From Incurvaria masculella (taxonomy: Eukaryota; Arthropoda; Insecta; Lepidoptera; Incurvariidae), in assembly GCA_946894095.1 (NCBI GenBank), contig OX335650.1, forward strand, positions 5,456,001 to 5,520,000: a stretch of DNA of 64,000 nt, given 5' to 3'. A program made the position numbers and the translations under genes. Under the pieces are notes generated by a model. That model did no database searches, was not told the DNA's origin, and saw nothing but the letters and a program-made list of their open reading frames with translations. This document shows positions 43,959-55,500 of the stretch, piece after piece (positions within the stretch are counted from its first letter, which is position 1; every line of letters begins with the position of its first letter).

Positions 43959-44911
43959 GTCGACAATCCCAAAATTAGGACCAACCGATTCTCCAGATAC
44001 CTCATTCATGGGCCTGGTTGCTAACCAATATATCCTCATAACCTCGCTAAAAACAGACCCCTTAAATGTAATACAAGTTAAACATAAATCATGCGTTTTA
44101 TGCAACGACGGAAATTACAAAATTTAAATGTAAGTACCTACTAATAAACGCATTTACCAGCATTATAATAATTCCATAGTCATTATATATCACTATAAAT
44201 CACCCGCCTGCAGTCTTTAGGTTGCCTCCTATAGGACAAACTAAGTTTACTATATGAGATAACATTTACTTTCTGCAAAAAATATTGAGTTATCAAAAAA
44301 AAAATTTTTTTGTTTATTTCCGGTCTGACTGCTTATGTACTTATGCTTTTGTTTATGTACGTTATTATATGGCAGTTGCGACCTAAATGTGTAATTGTAA
44401 AAAGTTTTTTGTTGTAAAAAAAACAACAATAGCGTATTATATCGATACGTCGGAAGCAGGACAAATATTCTGGAACACAATTAAGGTACAATAGAATTGA
44501 GATTCTTCTCCTTTACGAATTCATTTCACAACAAAGCATTATTTCTTCTCCGTTGCGGAATAGTTTTTATTTGATTTTATTGGGGCTGAGACGCGGCGGG
44601 CGAGGGGCTCGTATCACATGTCATATCGGGGGACTTGTTTGTGTCTATTAAGGCGATAAGTGTCGGTTAAGTGAAGTGACGGCCGAGTATAATGTTGTCG
44701 GTCCGCGGGACGAGGGTGGACCTTGCTTGTGACATGTCGCAAATTGCGGGAAATGTCTCAAAAAGGCTCAAAGCGAATTTTTTCCCTTTTATTTCATTTT
44801 ACTTGTCAACTCAGCGCTTACGGCTATTAAATTATAATGCTCATACGCAAGAGGACAACAAAAGTGGATTTTGAATAAGATTTTTCAAATATCTTGCAAA
44901 TGAGTCCTTAC
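43959..44911. other. Unassigned
   Basis: AT-rich; 44585-44720 is somewhat GC-richer. No motif. Confidence 0.35.
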
Positions 44912-45035
44912 CCCTGTTTCCACCACCGCCAATATCCTGAAATCCGAAAAGCATCTTAGGGTTACATGGCGTATTCGTATGATGTAACAAACAAATAACT
45001 TTTGGATTTTGTAGCTGAAAAATGGTGGCAACGAG
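44912..45035. mobile_element. Hairpin MITE with CCACCACCGCC termini, copy 2
   Basis: TTTCCACCACCGCCAATATC, CTGAAATCCGAAAAG, TTAGGGTTACAT pairs with TGTAACAAACAAATAAC, TTTTGGATTTTGTAGCTG, AAAAATGGTGGCAAC. Same family as 38285 but more diverged. Confidence 0.75.
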
Positions 45036-45312
45036 CGATAGGCAGCTTTCCATGTTACAGTACCGCACCATGGACTGTATTTATGATATTAGAGAATAGC
45101 AGATTTTGGCGAAAATGTACTCCTTATAGCAATCATTTAAAGACTATGCACGTGTTTCTGCTAAGCGATCTAGTATCCAGCTTTCAAAGGAAATAGACAG
45201 TGCACATTATTTTGCTCTTTTTGCTATAATGATGAAGTAAAAAGTTAAGAACATCTTCTTAATCAACTTTCTTAATAACTTGATAACGTCACTCATTTAT
45301 TTATTGCACATT

Positions 45313-45360
45313 TTTTAGGGAACTGGACTTAATAGATAATACCACATATATTGTCATATT
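45313..45360 (-). mobile_element. SINE 3' tail, split from 46496-46720
   Basis: ACTGGACTTAATAGATAATA and CCACATATATTGTCATATTA correspond to the first 45 bp of a minus-strand SINE. The continuation (ATTAGCCCAG...) is found 1.1 kb downstream, beyond a retrotransposon. Confidence 0.65.
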
Positions 45361-45365
45361 ATATA

Positions 45366-45401
<36 letters not shown>
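45361..45401. repeat. (TA)n microsatellite
   Basis: About 40 bp of almost pure TA directly at the 5' boundary of the retrotransposon. Confidence 0.9.
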
Positions 45402-45404
<3 letters not shown>

Positions 45405-46381
45405 AGCGACTAACAATAAAACTCGAACAATACTTACAAGATGGCAATGATTGTATAATACAAACTATAAAAGCACACGACAGTAATAAAGAGTTCAGAG
45501 TTGATTTAAATTTGGAAGATTCTACTGAAGATGATAACAAAATTTTAAAGAGCCAAATTACTGAAATGAAACAAAAATGGAAAGAAAAACCATTGCACGG
45601 CCAGTTTGTAAGACAAGTTCTTGAAAGCCCAAATATTGACTACAAAAAATCTTTCACGTGGCTAAAGAAGAAACCTACTACACCAAAATTGGAATCACAA
45701 ATTTTTGCAATTCAAGACCAAGCAGTGCCAACTAAACAACATGAAAGAGACATTTTAAAAAGGAATGTAGATAGGAAATGCCGACTGTGTCAAGAACATG
45801 ATGAAACCATTATGCATATAATTTCAGGGTGCAAAATTCTAGTGCCACCTTTGTATCTCAAAAGGCATAACAAACTTGTGAAATATGTCTATTGGTGCCT
45901 ACGCAAAAAGCACAATTTCGAATGTACCCAATTCTGGTGGAAGTGTCCGTTGCAACAACCGCATGTAATTGAAAACGAGACTGCAAAAATAATGTGGGAA
46001 TTGCCAGTTATTACAGATTATGCCCTTCCGAATAATAGACCGGATCTCATTTATACCGACAAAATAAAAAACATGACGTACATTATAGACGTAACGGTTC
46101 CATCTGATTATAATGTACTAAAAAAAGAAATAGAAAAGCTCTCCAAATATAATGCCCTTAAAATCGAAACACAAAGACTTTGGAATACCAACAGCAAAAT
46201 TATACCAGTGGTCATTGGAAGTACCGGAATTATTTGCAAGACAGCACAAATATACATTGACAGTCTCGAAGCCAATATCAAAATTGAAATACTTCAGAGG
46301 CAAGCGGCAATCGAAAGTACAATGATTGCAACAAAATTTTTGTGCGGATATTTAGGAGAGATTGATGAAGAGGAAGGATGA
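45402..46381 (+). CDS. C-terminal part of a retrotransposon protein: CCHC knuckle plus restriction-like endonuclease
   Basis: The frame is open from the TA repeat to TGA at 46379, about 326 codons without a stop. No ATG start is expected because the copy is truncated. Around 45779-45833 is CRLCQEHDETIMHIISGC, pattern C-x2-C-x8-H-x4-C. After it come WYWKCP-like FWWKCPLQQPHVIEN, then NRPDLI and, 14 residues after its Asp, IIDVTVPSD: the RPD-x(12-15)-D core of the endonuclease. The C-terminal part has KLSKYNALKIETQRLW. The reverse transcriptase is missing, so this copy cannot move itself. The family differs from the one at 11712. The clade (R2/R4/NeSL group) is not settled by eye. Confidence 0.75.
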
Positions 46382-46490
46382 GGAAGAAATAGACTCTTCT
46401 GCTCTTTTTCCTAGGAGGATCCTGGGCGGGAGCAGAAAGATACCGGCCTAACATCAGAGCCGACGACTCCAATCAAACAGGACGAAAAAA
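45402..46490 (+). mobile_element. 5'-truncated non-LTR retrotransposon of the restriction-like endonuclease type
   Basis: Bounded by (TA)n on the left and AAAAAAATTATATATATT on the right, inside a SINE. Carries one open frame to 46381 and about 110 bp of 3' untranslated sequence ending in an A-run. Insertion at TA-rich DNA recalls R4/Dong-like elements that target simple repeats; that link is inference. Confidence 0.75.
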
Positions 46491-46495
46491 ATTAT

Positions 46496-46720
46496 ATATA
46501 TTAGCCCAGATATTAGCTCAGCACACAGCATTCAAGGCATGGCAAGGAATTATGTAGGTGCCATGGCAGGACCTCACTAAAATATCACGGACGAATTGTC
46601 AATGCCGTTTTCAACATCTTTCATCTAATGCGACGGTATCCATCTGTATTGGCTTAATCCTATTGCCTTATTGCAAGCAGAAAAATATCCCACAGTTTTA
46701 CTTCGGTTCCGAACCATAAA
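46496..46720 (-). mobile_element. SINE body, continuation of 45313-45360
   Basis: ATATTAGCCCAGATATTAGC, GTAGGTGCCATGGCAGGACC, ATCTTTCATCTAATGCGACG, CCCACAGTTTTACTTCGG. The body is diverged and the head is lost. Confidence 0.7.
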
Positions 46721-47884
46721 GTAATTAATTTTAAACGGAAATGCTCATGTTTCAATTTCGGATAAGGAAGAGAGAGCTTCCTTTCTTTACCTTGGATGAT
46801 GATGAATGACAATTAAAGAGTGAGCCGACGTCTCATTACGCAAACTTAAAGATCGTACATGTATCAGGGGCTTGAAGGGGCTTGAGTTTCATCTGGCCAG
46901 TACAACAAACACCCCGAGGCTTCAGATGAGATTCAGAGCACGGATTTGAAAGTCCAACGCAAGGTTCACTCCAGTGATCAGTCATGCTTGAGATGTATTC
47001 GTTCAAATAGAAAACACAAGTTTCTCTTTCACCCTCAGGTTGGAAAGTTATCTGAAAACGTACAGAGCGCGGCAACTCAGTCCAAAGGAAGCGATCTGAA
47101 ACTATATCCGGGATAGAAGCGGCGCGGTGATGCAGTCGGGTGTGACCTCCGGCGCTTGTTGTGACTATAAATGTGGCCCCGGAAGACAAAAGCTCGCATT
47201 GCCTGGGACGTGAGCTTCGCAGACATTTATATCAGGACTGATCCGGCCTCAGGCGACTGCAGAGGTAACGAACTCAACCTAGGCGAAGTGAGGCGGGCGG
47301 TGGGGCGCTAAAGGCGGACGTCCAGTATACAATCTCGTGATGGGGTATTCTACCAATATCTCATGTAACCCTGTTTCGCACTAAGAAAGTGCTTCGTTTT
47401 TATTAGCGTGTTGGACTCATGATCCGGTTTGAACATGATATGAATGCTGTTAAATTAGATAAATCTTATAGAGACATAGGTATGCAGGCAGAGCCTACAG
47501 GACGATTTTTATAAAGTATGCTCCCATCCTCCTCGCCACAACTTGCGCTGATCAAATTATAATTGTTGGTCTGTAAAACAAAATATGAGTTAAAAAGGTG
47601 TTTGGTTTCGTGCGTAGAACCACCCAATTTCAGAATGCGCTTTTAATTCGTACGAAAATTACTCAATACCCTTCTCTCGACGTCAAAATCAAATCATCAA
47701 AAAAATATCATCAATATTTGTTCCACAGCCGAAAAGACACAGTAAACCGATAGATTAAGTCACTTTTAGATATAAAATATTATGTAAAATATAAATATAC
47801 TTTAATATGCCTTTTATTTCATTTTCTATGACATTTGGGCATAAATATAAGATGAAACGCATTATTATAGTGTTTAACTAGTGA
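46721..47884. other. Unassigned; 117-codon minus-strand open frame
   Basis: The frame at 46836-47189 starts without ATG and has no recognisable domain; its length is not remarkable for the GC content here. The rest shows nothing. Confidence 0.3.
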
Positions 47885-48008
47885 AACTAAGGCTGAGTTA
47901 AATGGTCGCAACTGGAAATAACACTAACCGAAACACTAACAAAGTGATATTTCGTCCATACTACTTTCCGTTAGTTTTAGTTTCAGTTACTACTATTTAT
48001 CTCAGCTT
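47885..48008. mobile_element. Decayed foldback MITE
   Basis: AGGCTGAGTTAAATGGTCGC, AACTGGAAATAACACTAAC pairs with TTAGTTTTAGTTTCAGTTAC, TACTATTTATCTCAGCTTAA. About 40-bp arms, roughly three quarters matching. Confidence 0.65.
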
Positions 48009-49059
48009 AAGTATTGTTTTCTCGTGTTAAGGTTTCGCGTAGTGAGCGACTCGCCTAAGTAGTTCCGAAGCATCAAACCGTCCGCCCCGCTCTCCCCGCT
48101 CGCCGCCCCGCTACCCCCGCCGGCCATCTCACTAACAAAGTGTGGCCGCGTGACCAGACTACCGCAGCCTTCAGGAGTCGCAACATTTGTCAACTTTAGA
48201 CCGACCTCCGCTATCTAACTCTTCCACTCCATTTAACATTAAATGGGACAGATTTTTCATGTCGACTTTATGCCGGAATGAATATTTCAGTTTTGCTTGA
48301 ATGGATATGGTACCATCTTGATGAGATACGGGGGAACTTTGCAACGTCCTTGAGTTTCCTTCATGTCGTCTCGAAACAATAGAAGAGCCTTGTGCTTGAG
48401 GGTCGTTCATTCACAGTAGGTGTAAGACAAAATAAAATAACGGAAACAGAACTTTTGGCTTTACTGTTTTTTTATTGTTTATACACAACAACTAGCGACG
48501 TCACATGCTAAGCACGAAAAAGTATATTTACCCAATTAGAAACTCTTAAATAACTGTTAACATACTAGTAACGACCTCCGCTATCTTGCGCCTGAATTTA
48601 TAAAGATATTGTAGACATTATATAGTCTGCTACTACTAGTACCGATGGTACTCTGTGAATGAAAGTGAAATTATACTGTATGTATAGTCTGTCGCTATAC
48701 CCTCCTTACGTGAAAGAAAAATGTATGAACATTACTAGGTGATAGAGCTTAGCCTGACGGTTGATATCATAAAAGCAGATCGATGACTTCATGTAAAATT
48801 AATTCCAAGCTCATAAAAGTAAAAAATCCTGGCATTTCACTTCGTATTAGTTTATTACTTTAAAGATATTAATATATGTATTAAGGTGTAAATTATTGTT
48901 TATGTATGTGTATGAATTTCTGTCACCCTTTACGCATTACGTATTACCTACATTTTCTTTTTCTTTTTCATTTCTTATCCTCATCACCCCCAAAGGTTGA
49001 CTGGAAGAAATCACTTTTAGTGATAAGTCCGCCTTTGTGCAGTTTCGCTCTGTTAGATT
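48009..49059. other. Unassigned, GC patch at 48050-48190
   Basis: The GC-rich patch (CCGCCCCGCTCTCCCCGC) yields frames on the minus strand with no motif. Confidence 0.35.
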
Positions 49060-49240
49060 TAATTGTTCTGTAAATAGTTTTTAATGTAATTTGCACAATA
49101 AAGAATTTCTTTCTTTCTTTCTTTATTTCGTAATTTGTTGGGCTATAATAATAATAATAATATTCTTTATTGCAATCCATACAAAGTACAAAGCAAAGGC
49201 GGATTTATTGCCTTAGGCAATTTCTAACAATCAACCCTAT
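49060..49240. repeat. Two retroelement 3' ends facing each other
   Basis: On the plus strand TAATTTGCACAATAAAGAAT and (TTTC)n at 49108-49124 look like a LINE 3' end with poly(A) signal. From 49145 (AAT)n, ATTCTTTATTGCAATCC and CAAAGGCGGATTTATTGCC looks like the 3' end of another LINE on the minus strand. Confidence 0.5.
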
Positions 49241-50150
49241 CATAGGGAAATTTTACAGCTTAGGGTAAGCAACGAAAAACAACGCTTATAACTAATTAAT
49301 ACAGAACAATGTAAATGAAACTAAAACTAAGCATAGCTACTTATTTTCTATATATTTAACGAAATGAAGGTATTCAAATAAATAAAAAAAAATACTGTCT
49401 ATTACTAACATAAACATAAACATATATATATATGCATAAATATATAAAATATACATAAATAAATACTACATGATACATAATTAATACATATACGTCTACT
49501 TACTATATAAAATATATATTATCTCATACATGACAACTGAACTGAAATAAAAGGAAAAATTAAAAACAATTATAACAAACAAACTCACTACTGCGTCAAA
49601 TAAAATGATTTCAGTCTATTCTTAAAGGTTGGCAAGGATTATAATCATGATAGGCACCCATGTTCAGCTCCATAAAAAAGGTATTGCTTGCATTTGAAAG
49701 ACAGTGTGTCTTCGCCCCGTCTATGGAATTAAAACGAATGTATGTGTAAGACAGTAAGCCGTGTTTTTCTTGTTAACCCGCCGGTCGCTCGTTAAGCTTG
49801 GTTGGGAGGCTCGGCCCGGTGACAAGGGTCCGGCGAGGTGACGCGGGTCATGTTAATGACATTTTTTCGTCCAAGGTATTCAAAGGGTCACGGCACCAGC
49901 CTATATTGCCGCTGCGGGACCGCTGGAGGGACGCCACCGAGTGACTGTGCGTTGGAAATCAAGATGAGAAATTAGGATTAAACATTCTACTAGTTGAAAT
50001 AGTTCGAAAACCGTAACCTATCGGCAACTCTATTCGTTAGTCATATTGGCAGGATTAAGCCTGAATCGAATATAACGCGGTCCAAGCGAAATTTAAAAAA
50101 TATACAGTGTCTCCCAAGGAGTTCGTCCATCTCCGTGGTGTTTTCCGCAC
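49241..50150. other. AT-rich to mixed, unassigned
   Basis: TA-rich between 49380 and 49530, GC-richer at 49790-49940. No gene. Confidence 0.35.
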
Positions 50151-50400
50151 AGCAGACCTATTCATGTTATTCAGTGATCAGGAATCAGAAATCCTGAGTG
50201 TCGAAAATCGCTTTTATAATGGTTTTCAAAGCGATTTTCTTGAGGAAAAGATTCCAGACGGAAAACCTTGATAAATTGAAATAATATTTTAATTAATCCG
50301 GGTTTTCCGTCGAAAAAATCGCTTCGAAAACCGTTATAAAAGCGGTGTTCTAGACTCAGGATTTCTAATTCCTGATTACGGAATTCCAAAAATAGGCGGT
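50151..50400. mobile_element. AGCAGACCTATTC MITE, copy 2 (longer)
   Basis: AGCAGACCTATTCATG at the left and GGAATTCCAAAAATAGGCGGT at the right; between them long inverted arms: CAGAAATCCTGAGT, CGCTTTTATAATGGTTTTC, AAGCGATTTTCTTGAGG on the left and CCGTCGAAAAAATCGCTTCG, AAAACCGTTATAAAAGCGG, CTCAGGATTTCTAATTCC on the right. Confidence 0.85.
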
Positions 50401-53400
50401 GGTAGGAGTCATAATCAAATAATACTAAGGTCCTGACATGATGCCTATTTGATTCAGTAACACTAGTGTAGTAACTGACGTAGTGTAACAATTGGTGCAT
50501 TTCTTTAGAATACTCGATACGACTATAAAAAGGCTTAATTTGCTTTCTTATTCCGTTTATTACACTCCAATATTAGTGACAGACAGAGATTATTTACAAA
50601 AAAATACGGAAAAAACATTCAGAGTAGACTTAGAGAGGCAGAGTGAATGTCATTTAAAGTAACAAGAATAAGCCTACGCGCGACTTATTGTTATCACTTA
50701 TAGGTATTTTGTATCCAAGTGCAAAGTGCTCAGTTAGTAGTCTTTTGGGCTCTTTAGACCCAGAGCTTATCACCGTCAATGTTGTCCATTGTATCTTGTG
50801 CTTTTCCCTTGACACTCACAGCTTTCTATGTTTCACAACAAGATGAATAGGTGTTTAGTTAATATTTCTGCACAGTAAGTATGTGAAATAAAAAAATGTA
50901 AAATCATGTCTTTTTACTAACACCACACAAGTTATTCAAAATTAGCATTCTTATGTGTCCAAAAAGATCGAGTGCCTGAATAAAATCAATAGTAATAAGC
51001 CATTTTTTCTTATTTATTTGTAGATGTGTCAGAAAAATGAATGTTTATGTAATCTTACTGTCTGTCTGTTTTTAAACTTTATACTCACTGTGCACTCTAC
51101 GTAAGCGTAACACTGCGCAGGGCGTAGTGCGTGATACCTGCAGATGCCTCCCTTCCAGCAGGTACACTGAGAACAATAAATACCAACAAAGTTGCATTGA
51201 TGCCACTTAGCAACATTGATGGAAGAAGGATGACTGGTTTGTAAAAGTGTACATGATTGCAGCGCCATATATAAATGTTGTTAATAACTCCATGAATACA
51301 AATAAGGCATTCTGATTGAACTGAAAAAGTAATGAAAAGCGAATGATCAAGTATTGTATTGTACTCATATTGTATATTATTCAGCCTTTGGGACACACAA
51401 GGAACACTTGTAGTCGTCAAAATGTATTCCATGGCAAGAAGCTAAAATTCGATATTATTGGAACCATGAAACAAAAAAGGATGTAGAAAATATTCTTTGT
51501 GGGTTCCGGCTCGTAAAAATATAAGAATGATAACTGCATTTCTTCCCGCGCATGTCGTAAGAGGCGACTAAGTGAGTTAGTGCGGCTTTATTTCAAAAAC
51601 ACATTTTTTCTCAGTGTACCATTCCTCTCAACCCCCGCCCGCGCCCCTTTCCCCCCCCCCCCCTCCTCCTCGAGGGGTGTTCGATCCGAGCGAAGTGCAT
51701 GTCAGCTATTAGTCTATTTAGGGCTGTGCGAAGGTGCGTTGGGTAGGGTACATTTATTAGAACAACAGGGAGTGGAAGGTGGCAACTTGATTCTTGTTGT
51801 TCTATTTTAAATGTCGGTACTTTAGATTACGGTTTCATTTTTACAACTCAAATATTCATAATTATTACACTTGTCAAGGCATAAATTACGGAGCAGTGAT
51901 AAGGTTGTAAGCGTAATTTAGGGTACATATTTTTGTTTTCCAGTGATATTAAAATGTTTTTTAGTTAAGTTATTTTTTTTAAAAAAGGACTTTTATATGA
52001 TATTTCTTTATTTTATGTATGTAATTTTATCATGTTTTATTTTATAATCTTTCAATCCCAAAGGTCGCAGGTTCTGCTTCACAAGCCCAGCTAAAATGTT
52101 TATACGCACACAAAAAAAACCTCAAATTAATGAGAAAACGATAAATGTTTATTGGTTAAATACAAAAACAAGTATCATAAAAAGAGGTTGTGCATTAAAA
52201 TATGCTACCAAAGATGACAAAATCTCTCAACATTTCATGGCACACACAGTTATTACTGCAGTCAAGTTATTGTGACATACTAGTATTTTCACCTGTACTG
52301 ATTGATGGCACGTATAAATACACGGAACTCGCCTCCACCCTCTACCCCAGCAGTCAATAATCTGATACGATCAGCTCATACCCTACCCTGCGTTCTCCAA
52401 GGCTGCAGTCCAACTTAACTAAGTCCGAAACCTTTGTACACCGCGCTACCTCGGTCGAGTTTAGTAGATTGGCCTGCCTTTGGAGCCCAGACTTTAGTCT
52501 GAAGCTTATGGCGTGGCTTAGTGTGAGGCTTAGATAACGTTCTATCGAGACTTACAGACATATTTGTATTATACTGTCTCACAATCGGGGTAGGGCGAAC
52601 AATAAATAGGAATAATATTGATTGTTTCGTATCAAGCAAGGAACACTTTAAATTTATAACGAACGTAAAAATTTTCCGTTAAGGTCATGAACGAAAACTG
52701 TCCACCAAAATGTTTTGCATGATTGTGTACTTTCAACGATACTTTTGATTTAAATAGATTTCATTAAATTAAATTTATTTCATATTATTGACTGTGCTTA
52801 CGAACAGCGACGATTTTGCTGCGTTTAAGTATTTTTATGACCTTGTTCTATAACTATCTATTGCTGAAAAAAAGGATTAAATCTTTAGTATTATTCGCAA
52901 ATAACTTAATATGTCTAATTACATTTAAAATTCAGAGTTATCTTACTAATTCCCTTACTTTTGTGTTATCAGAAATATTGTATAAAACATCGATATATTA
53001 AATATTTCCTTAATAGCAGGTAAACATATTTGAGTGCATGGGTAACTAAATACAGCCAGTCCCAACTCAGTCTATACCAAAATAAATTATCTTTTATTAT
53101 CTAGTATGTACAATATACTTGTTTTTTGTGCGAACTAATTTGTAATTTGACATCTGTCCAAATTTGTTTATAAACAAATATGTTTTTACGTGGCACGTGA
53201 ATGGAAATGGTAAATAGGAATATAAGATTACTTCATAAAATTCTTGCATTAACAACATGTGTACTAAGATTTATTATATGTTGGCCCCTATATCAACCCT
53301 CTCCTTTGATTGGGCAAACACTACGGACGCTCCAGTCCAAACTTTGCATTGGACTCAAATTGTCCTGAGCTGGAGCAAACATACTGCCTTAAACATACAC

Positions 53401-53639
53401 CTGCAAAATTATATATTTGGCAGAGCGAACTTTCGTGACGGTGTAATTTGCCAGCCTAGGTAGCTCGGTGGCGAGAAGCCTCATTGTTTTCATTGTAATT
53501 ATTCCATATGCCTAATAGATTTAGTTTAACATTAAATTATTTTTACCCTATTTTTATGGGTATGGTTATTGTTTTCTTTACCAGTGAATTTCCTTGCGGG
53601 TTTTTTCACCGTGTTCACGCCAATATGGCATTGGTGACC
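50401..53639. other. Long stretch without a supported gene
   Basis: 51540-51580 (CCCGCGCATGTCGTAAGAGG, CGACTAAG) is a scrap of a common lepidopteran retroelement. 51648-51664 is a C-run. A 111-codon minus-strand frame at 51097-51432 has hydrophobic stretches but no family. The remainder is AT-rich. Confidence 0.35.
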
Positions 53640-53725
53640 TAGGTGGGTAGTTTGCACTTCACTAGCATTCAATCCCACCCGAAGTTTTTTCCAAGCCACT
53701 CTCGCTCTGCTACTAGCTGTCGAGC

Positions 53726-53898
53726 ATGGTGCACGCATGCGCCGCGTCCCCGCAACCTTTCATCGTGGAGCTCTCGTATGGCTCCACGCCCGCAACCCGC
53801 CGCGTGCCTGATCACGCCGTGTCGTCTCGTCTGGGCGAAGTGCTGTGCCGCCGAACACTGTCCCGGGACCCGACGCCTATGAGCTGGTGCTGCTGGAG
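53726..53898 (+). pseudogene. Exon-like GC-rich fragment, frames broken
   Basis: One frame reads ACAASPQPFIVELSYGST, VPDHAVSSRLGEVLC; after frame changes another reads GPDAYELVLLE and stops at GAG followed by GTAGGT, a good splice donor. The motif D-A-Y-E-L-V-L-L-E resembles the last strand of Ras-association domains, but this is a guess from a short match. The frame changes suggest a duplicated, dead exon, or that I have misjoined the frames. Codons are GC-rich against an AT-rich background. Confidence 0.3.
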
Positions 53899-53900
53899 GT

Positions 53901-54613
53901 AGGTGGCTGTTCCTACTCCTCTTGTGGTCCGCTGTGACGTCCCTAGGCTACAGGGCATTGCCCTCCTTCGCTCGTGACCTGCCTGGGCGCGTACACACCG
54001 AATTCTTCGAATCCGCGGAAGAATATGTTTGTGGCGTAACTCAGGCCCGATTGCAGGAAGAGACGTCTAAGTTAATCAATGTTTAAACGCGTCACTTTTA
54101 GTAAACCGCATGGAGTCGAATTAGCCCCACTTCCGCATATTCCATGAGAGGTGACGCCTTTAGGTATACGTTTAGGTTGGTTTAACGTTTTTGAATGTGC
54201 ATCCAACCGTTAACACTAAATAAAAAAAACATCTATCATCTTCTAGATCCTAGAATATTAGGTACGCCCAATTACAAGTGACTATATGACCGGCCAGGTG
54301 CGCTGCCAATTCAACGGCTCAGTGCACTATCAGGTCTGCACTCAGCGCCTAACTCGAGGCTGAAGTGACGGCGTCTGCCTTCTGTTCATTAATTAATCCG
54401 GCACAGTGTGTGAACAATGTTCAACAAGCTGCATTGTTGCTCCGGCGGTGCCGCAACGGAGCTTCGAGTGCTCGTACACTCGGATCACATTTTTTTAATA
54501 CGAAATTATCGTATTGTTACCGCCTCGTTATTTTTTAACGTTGTGCAATGGTTGCTGCTACAAAAAAGCGAACTGTCCTAGGAGTTACACCGTTTCTAAA
54601 TTATGTTTAATAT
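53901..54613. other. Mixed-composition spacer
   Basis: If the exon-like piece is real this would be intron. 54300-54480 is GC-richer. Nothing further supported. Confidence 0.35.
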
Positions 54614-54872
54614 AAAAAACCGGCCAAGTGCGAGTCGGATTTGCACACGAAGGGTGCGAAAAGAAATCAGGGTTCTGGTATTGTGGCCCCTTTAATTTTT
54701 ACTATTTATTGTTATAGCGGCAACAGAAATACACACTCGATGAAAATTTCGGCTGTCTTACTATTACGGTACATGAGATAAAGCTTTGATACAGACGGGC
54801 CGACGGCTGGACGGACATCGGAGGCTTAATAATAGCTTTCCGTTTGGCACCCTTCCGGTACGGAAATCTAAC
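54614..54872 (+). mobile_element. 'CCGGCCAAGTGCGAGTCGG' element, copy 3
   Basis: AACCGGCCAAGTGCGAGTCG, GATTTGCACACGAAGGGTGC, ATTGTTATAGCGGCAAC, GGCTTAATAATAGCTTTCCG and CCGGTACGGAAATCTAAC. Diverged at both ends. Confidence 0.8.
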
Positions 54873-54960
54873 AAAGTATTTAAAAAACAAGATATAAATG
54901 TGTTATGTGTATGAAATTTGCCACACGGGCAACCGTAGGTGTTAACATTTATTATGTGCG

Positions 54961-55500
54961 TTAAGGTGGCCCAACCTTCCACAAGTCCCCATACAAACGG
55001 AGAAAGAAGATCACGCCCATATTTCTTATCAGAGATCCCAAATTTTGCTCAAAAGAGCTTTATTTGAATGAACTAGATGTCTGATGACTGTTGGCATTGT
55101 AAAATTGTGTTTGGTTTCTTAGTTATAAGGTCTGAAAGATCGCATTTTTCGCGCGTTTTATACAATAACTTTGGTTGTTTATTACGCAATGATAAAGTAA
55201 GAAAAACTTAAAAAGATTAGTCATCAGACATAGCTTATTTAATGAAGATTTATAATCAATTTGGTTTTTGTGAGATTTTTGACTTCAGCGGTCGTGGTTT
55301 ACTTTTAGCTATAAGTCGTTATGAAATCAAAATTTTCGTAAATCTTACCAAAGCACATTATCTTTTTTGTGGACATGTTGCATCTTCCTCATCACGGAGC
55401 CTGTCTTTTTCTTTGAAACAGAGAAGGTCCCAGAGCGCAACAGCATGGTTTTGTACAGTGCCCGCGAATGAGTTAGTCCCGCCGGGTTGGGCCACCTTAA
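54961..55500 (+). mobile_element. Full-length TTAA-flanked MITE
   Basis: 540 bp from TTAA (54961) to TTAA (55497). The left end reads GGTGGCCCAACCTTCCACAA; the right end GCCGGGTTGGGCCACC is intact. The internal hairpin is damaged (GCATGGTTTTGTACAGTGC). Confidence 0.92.

Noticed and set aside
46836..47189. 117-codon minus-strand frame
   Set aside because: No ATG start, no recognisable family, moderate GC content makes it plausible by chance.
51097..51432. 111-codon minus-strand frame with hydrophobic stretches
   Set aside because: AT-rich codons give hydrophobic residues by default; no signal peptide or family pattern.
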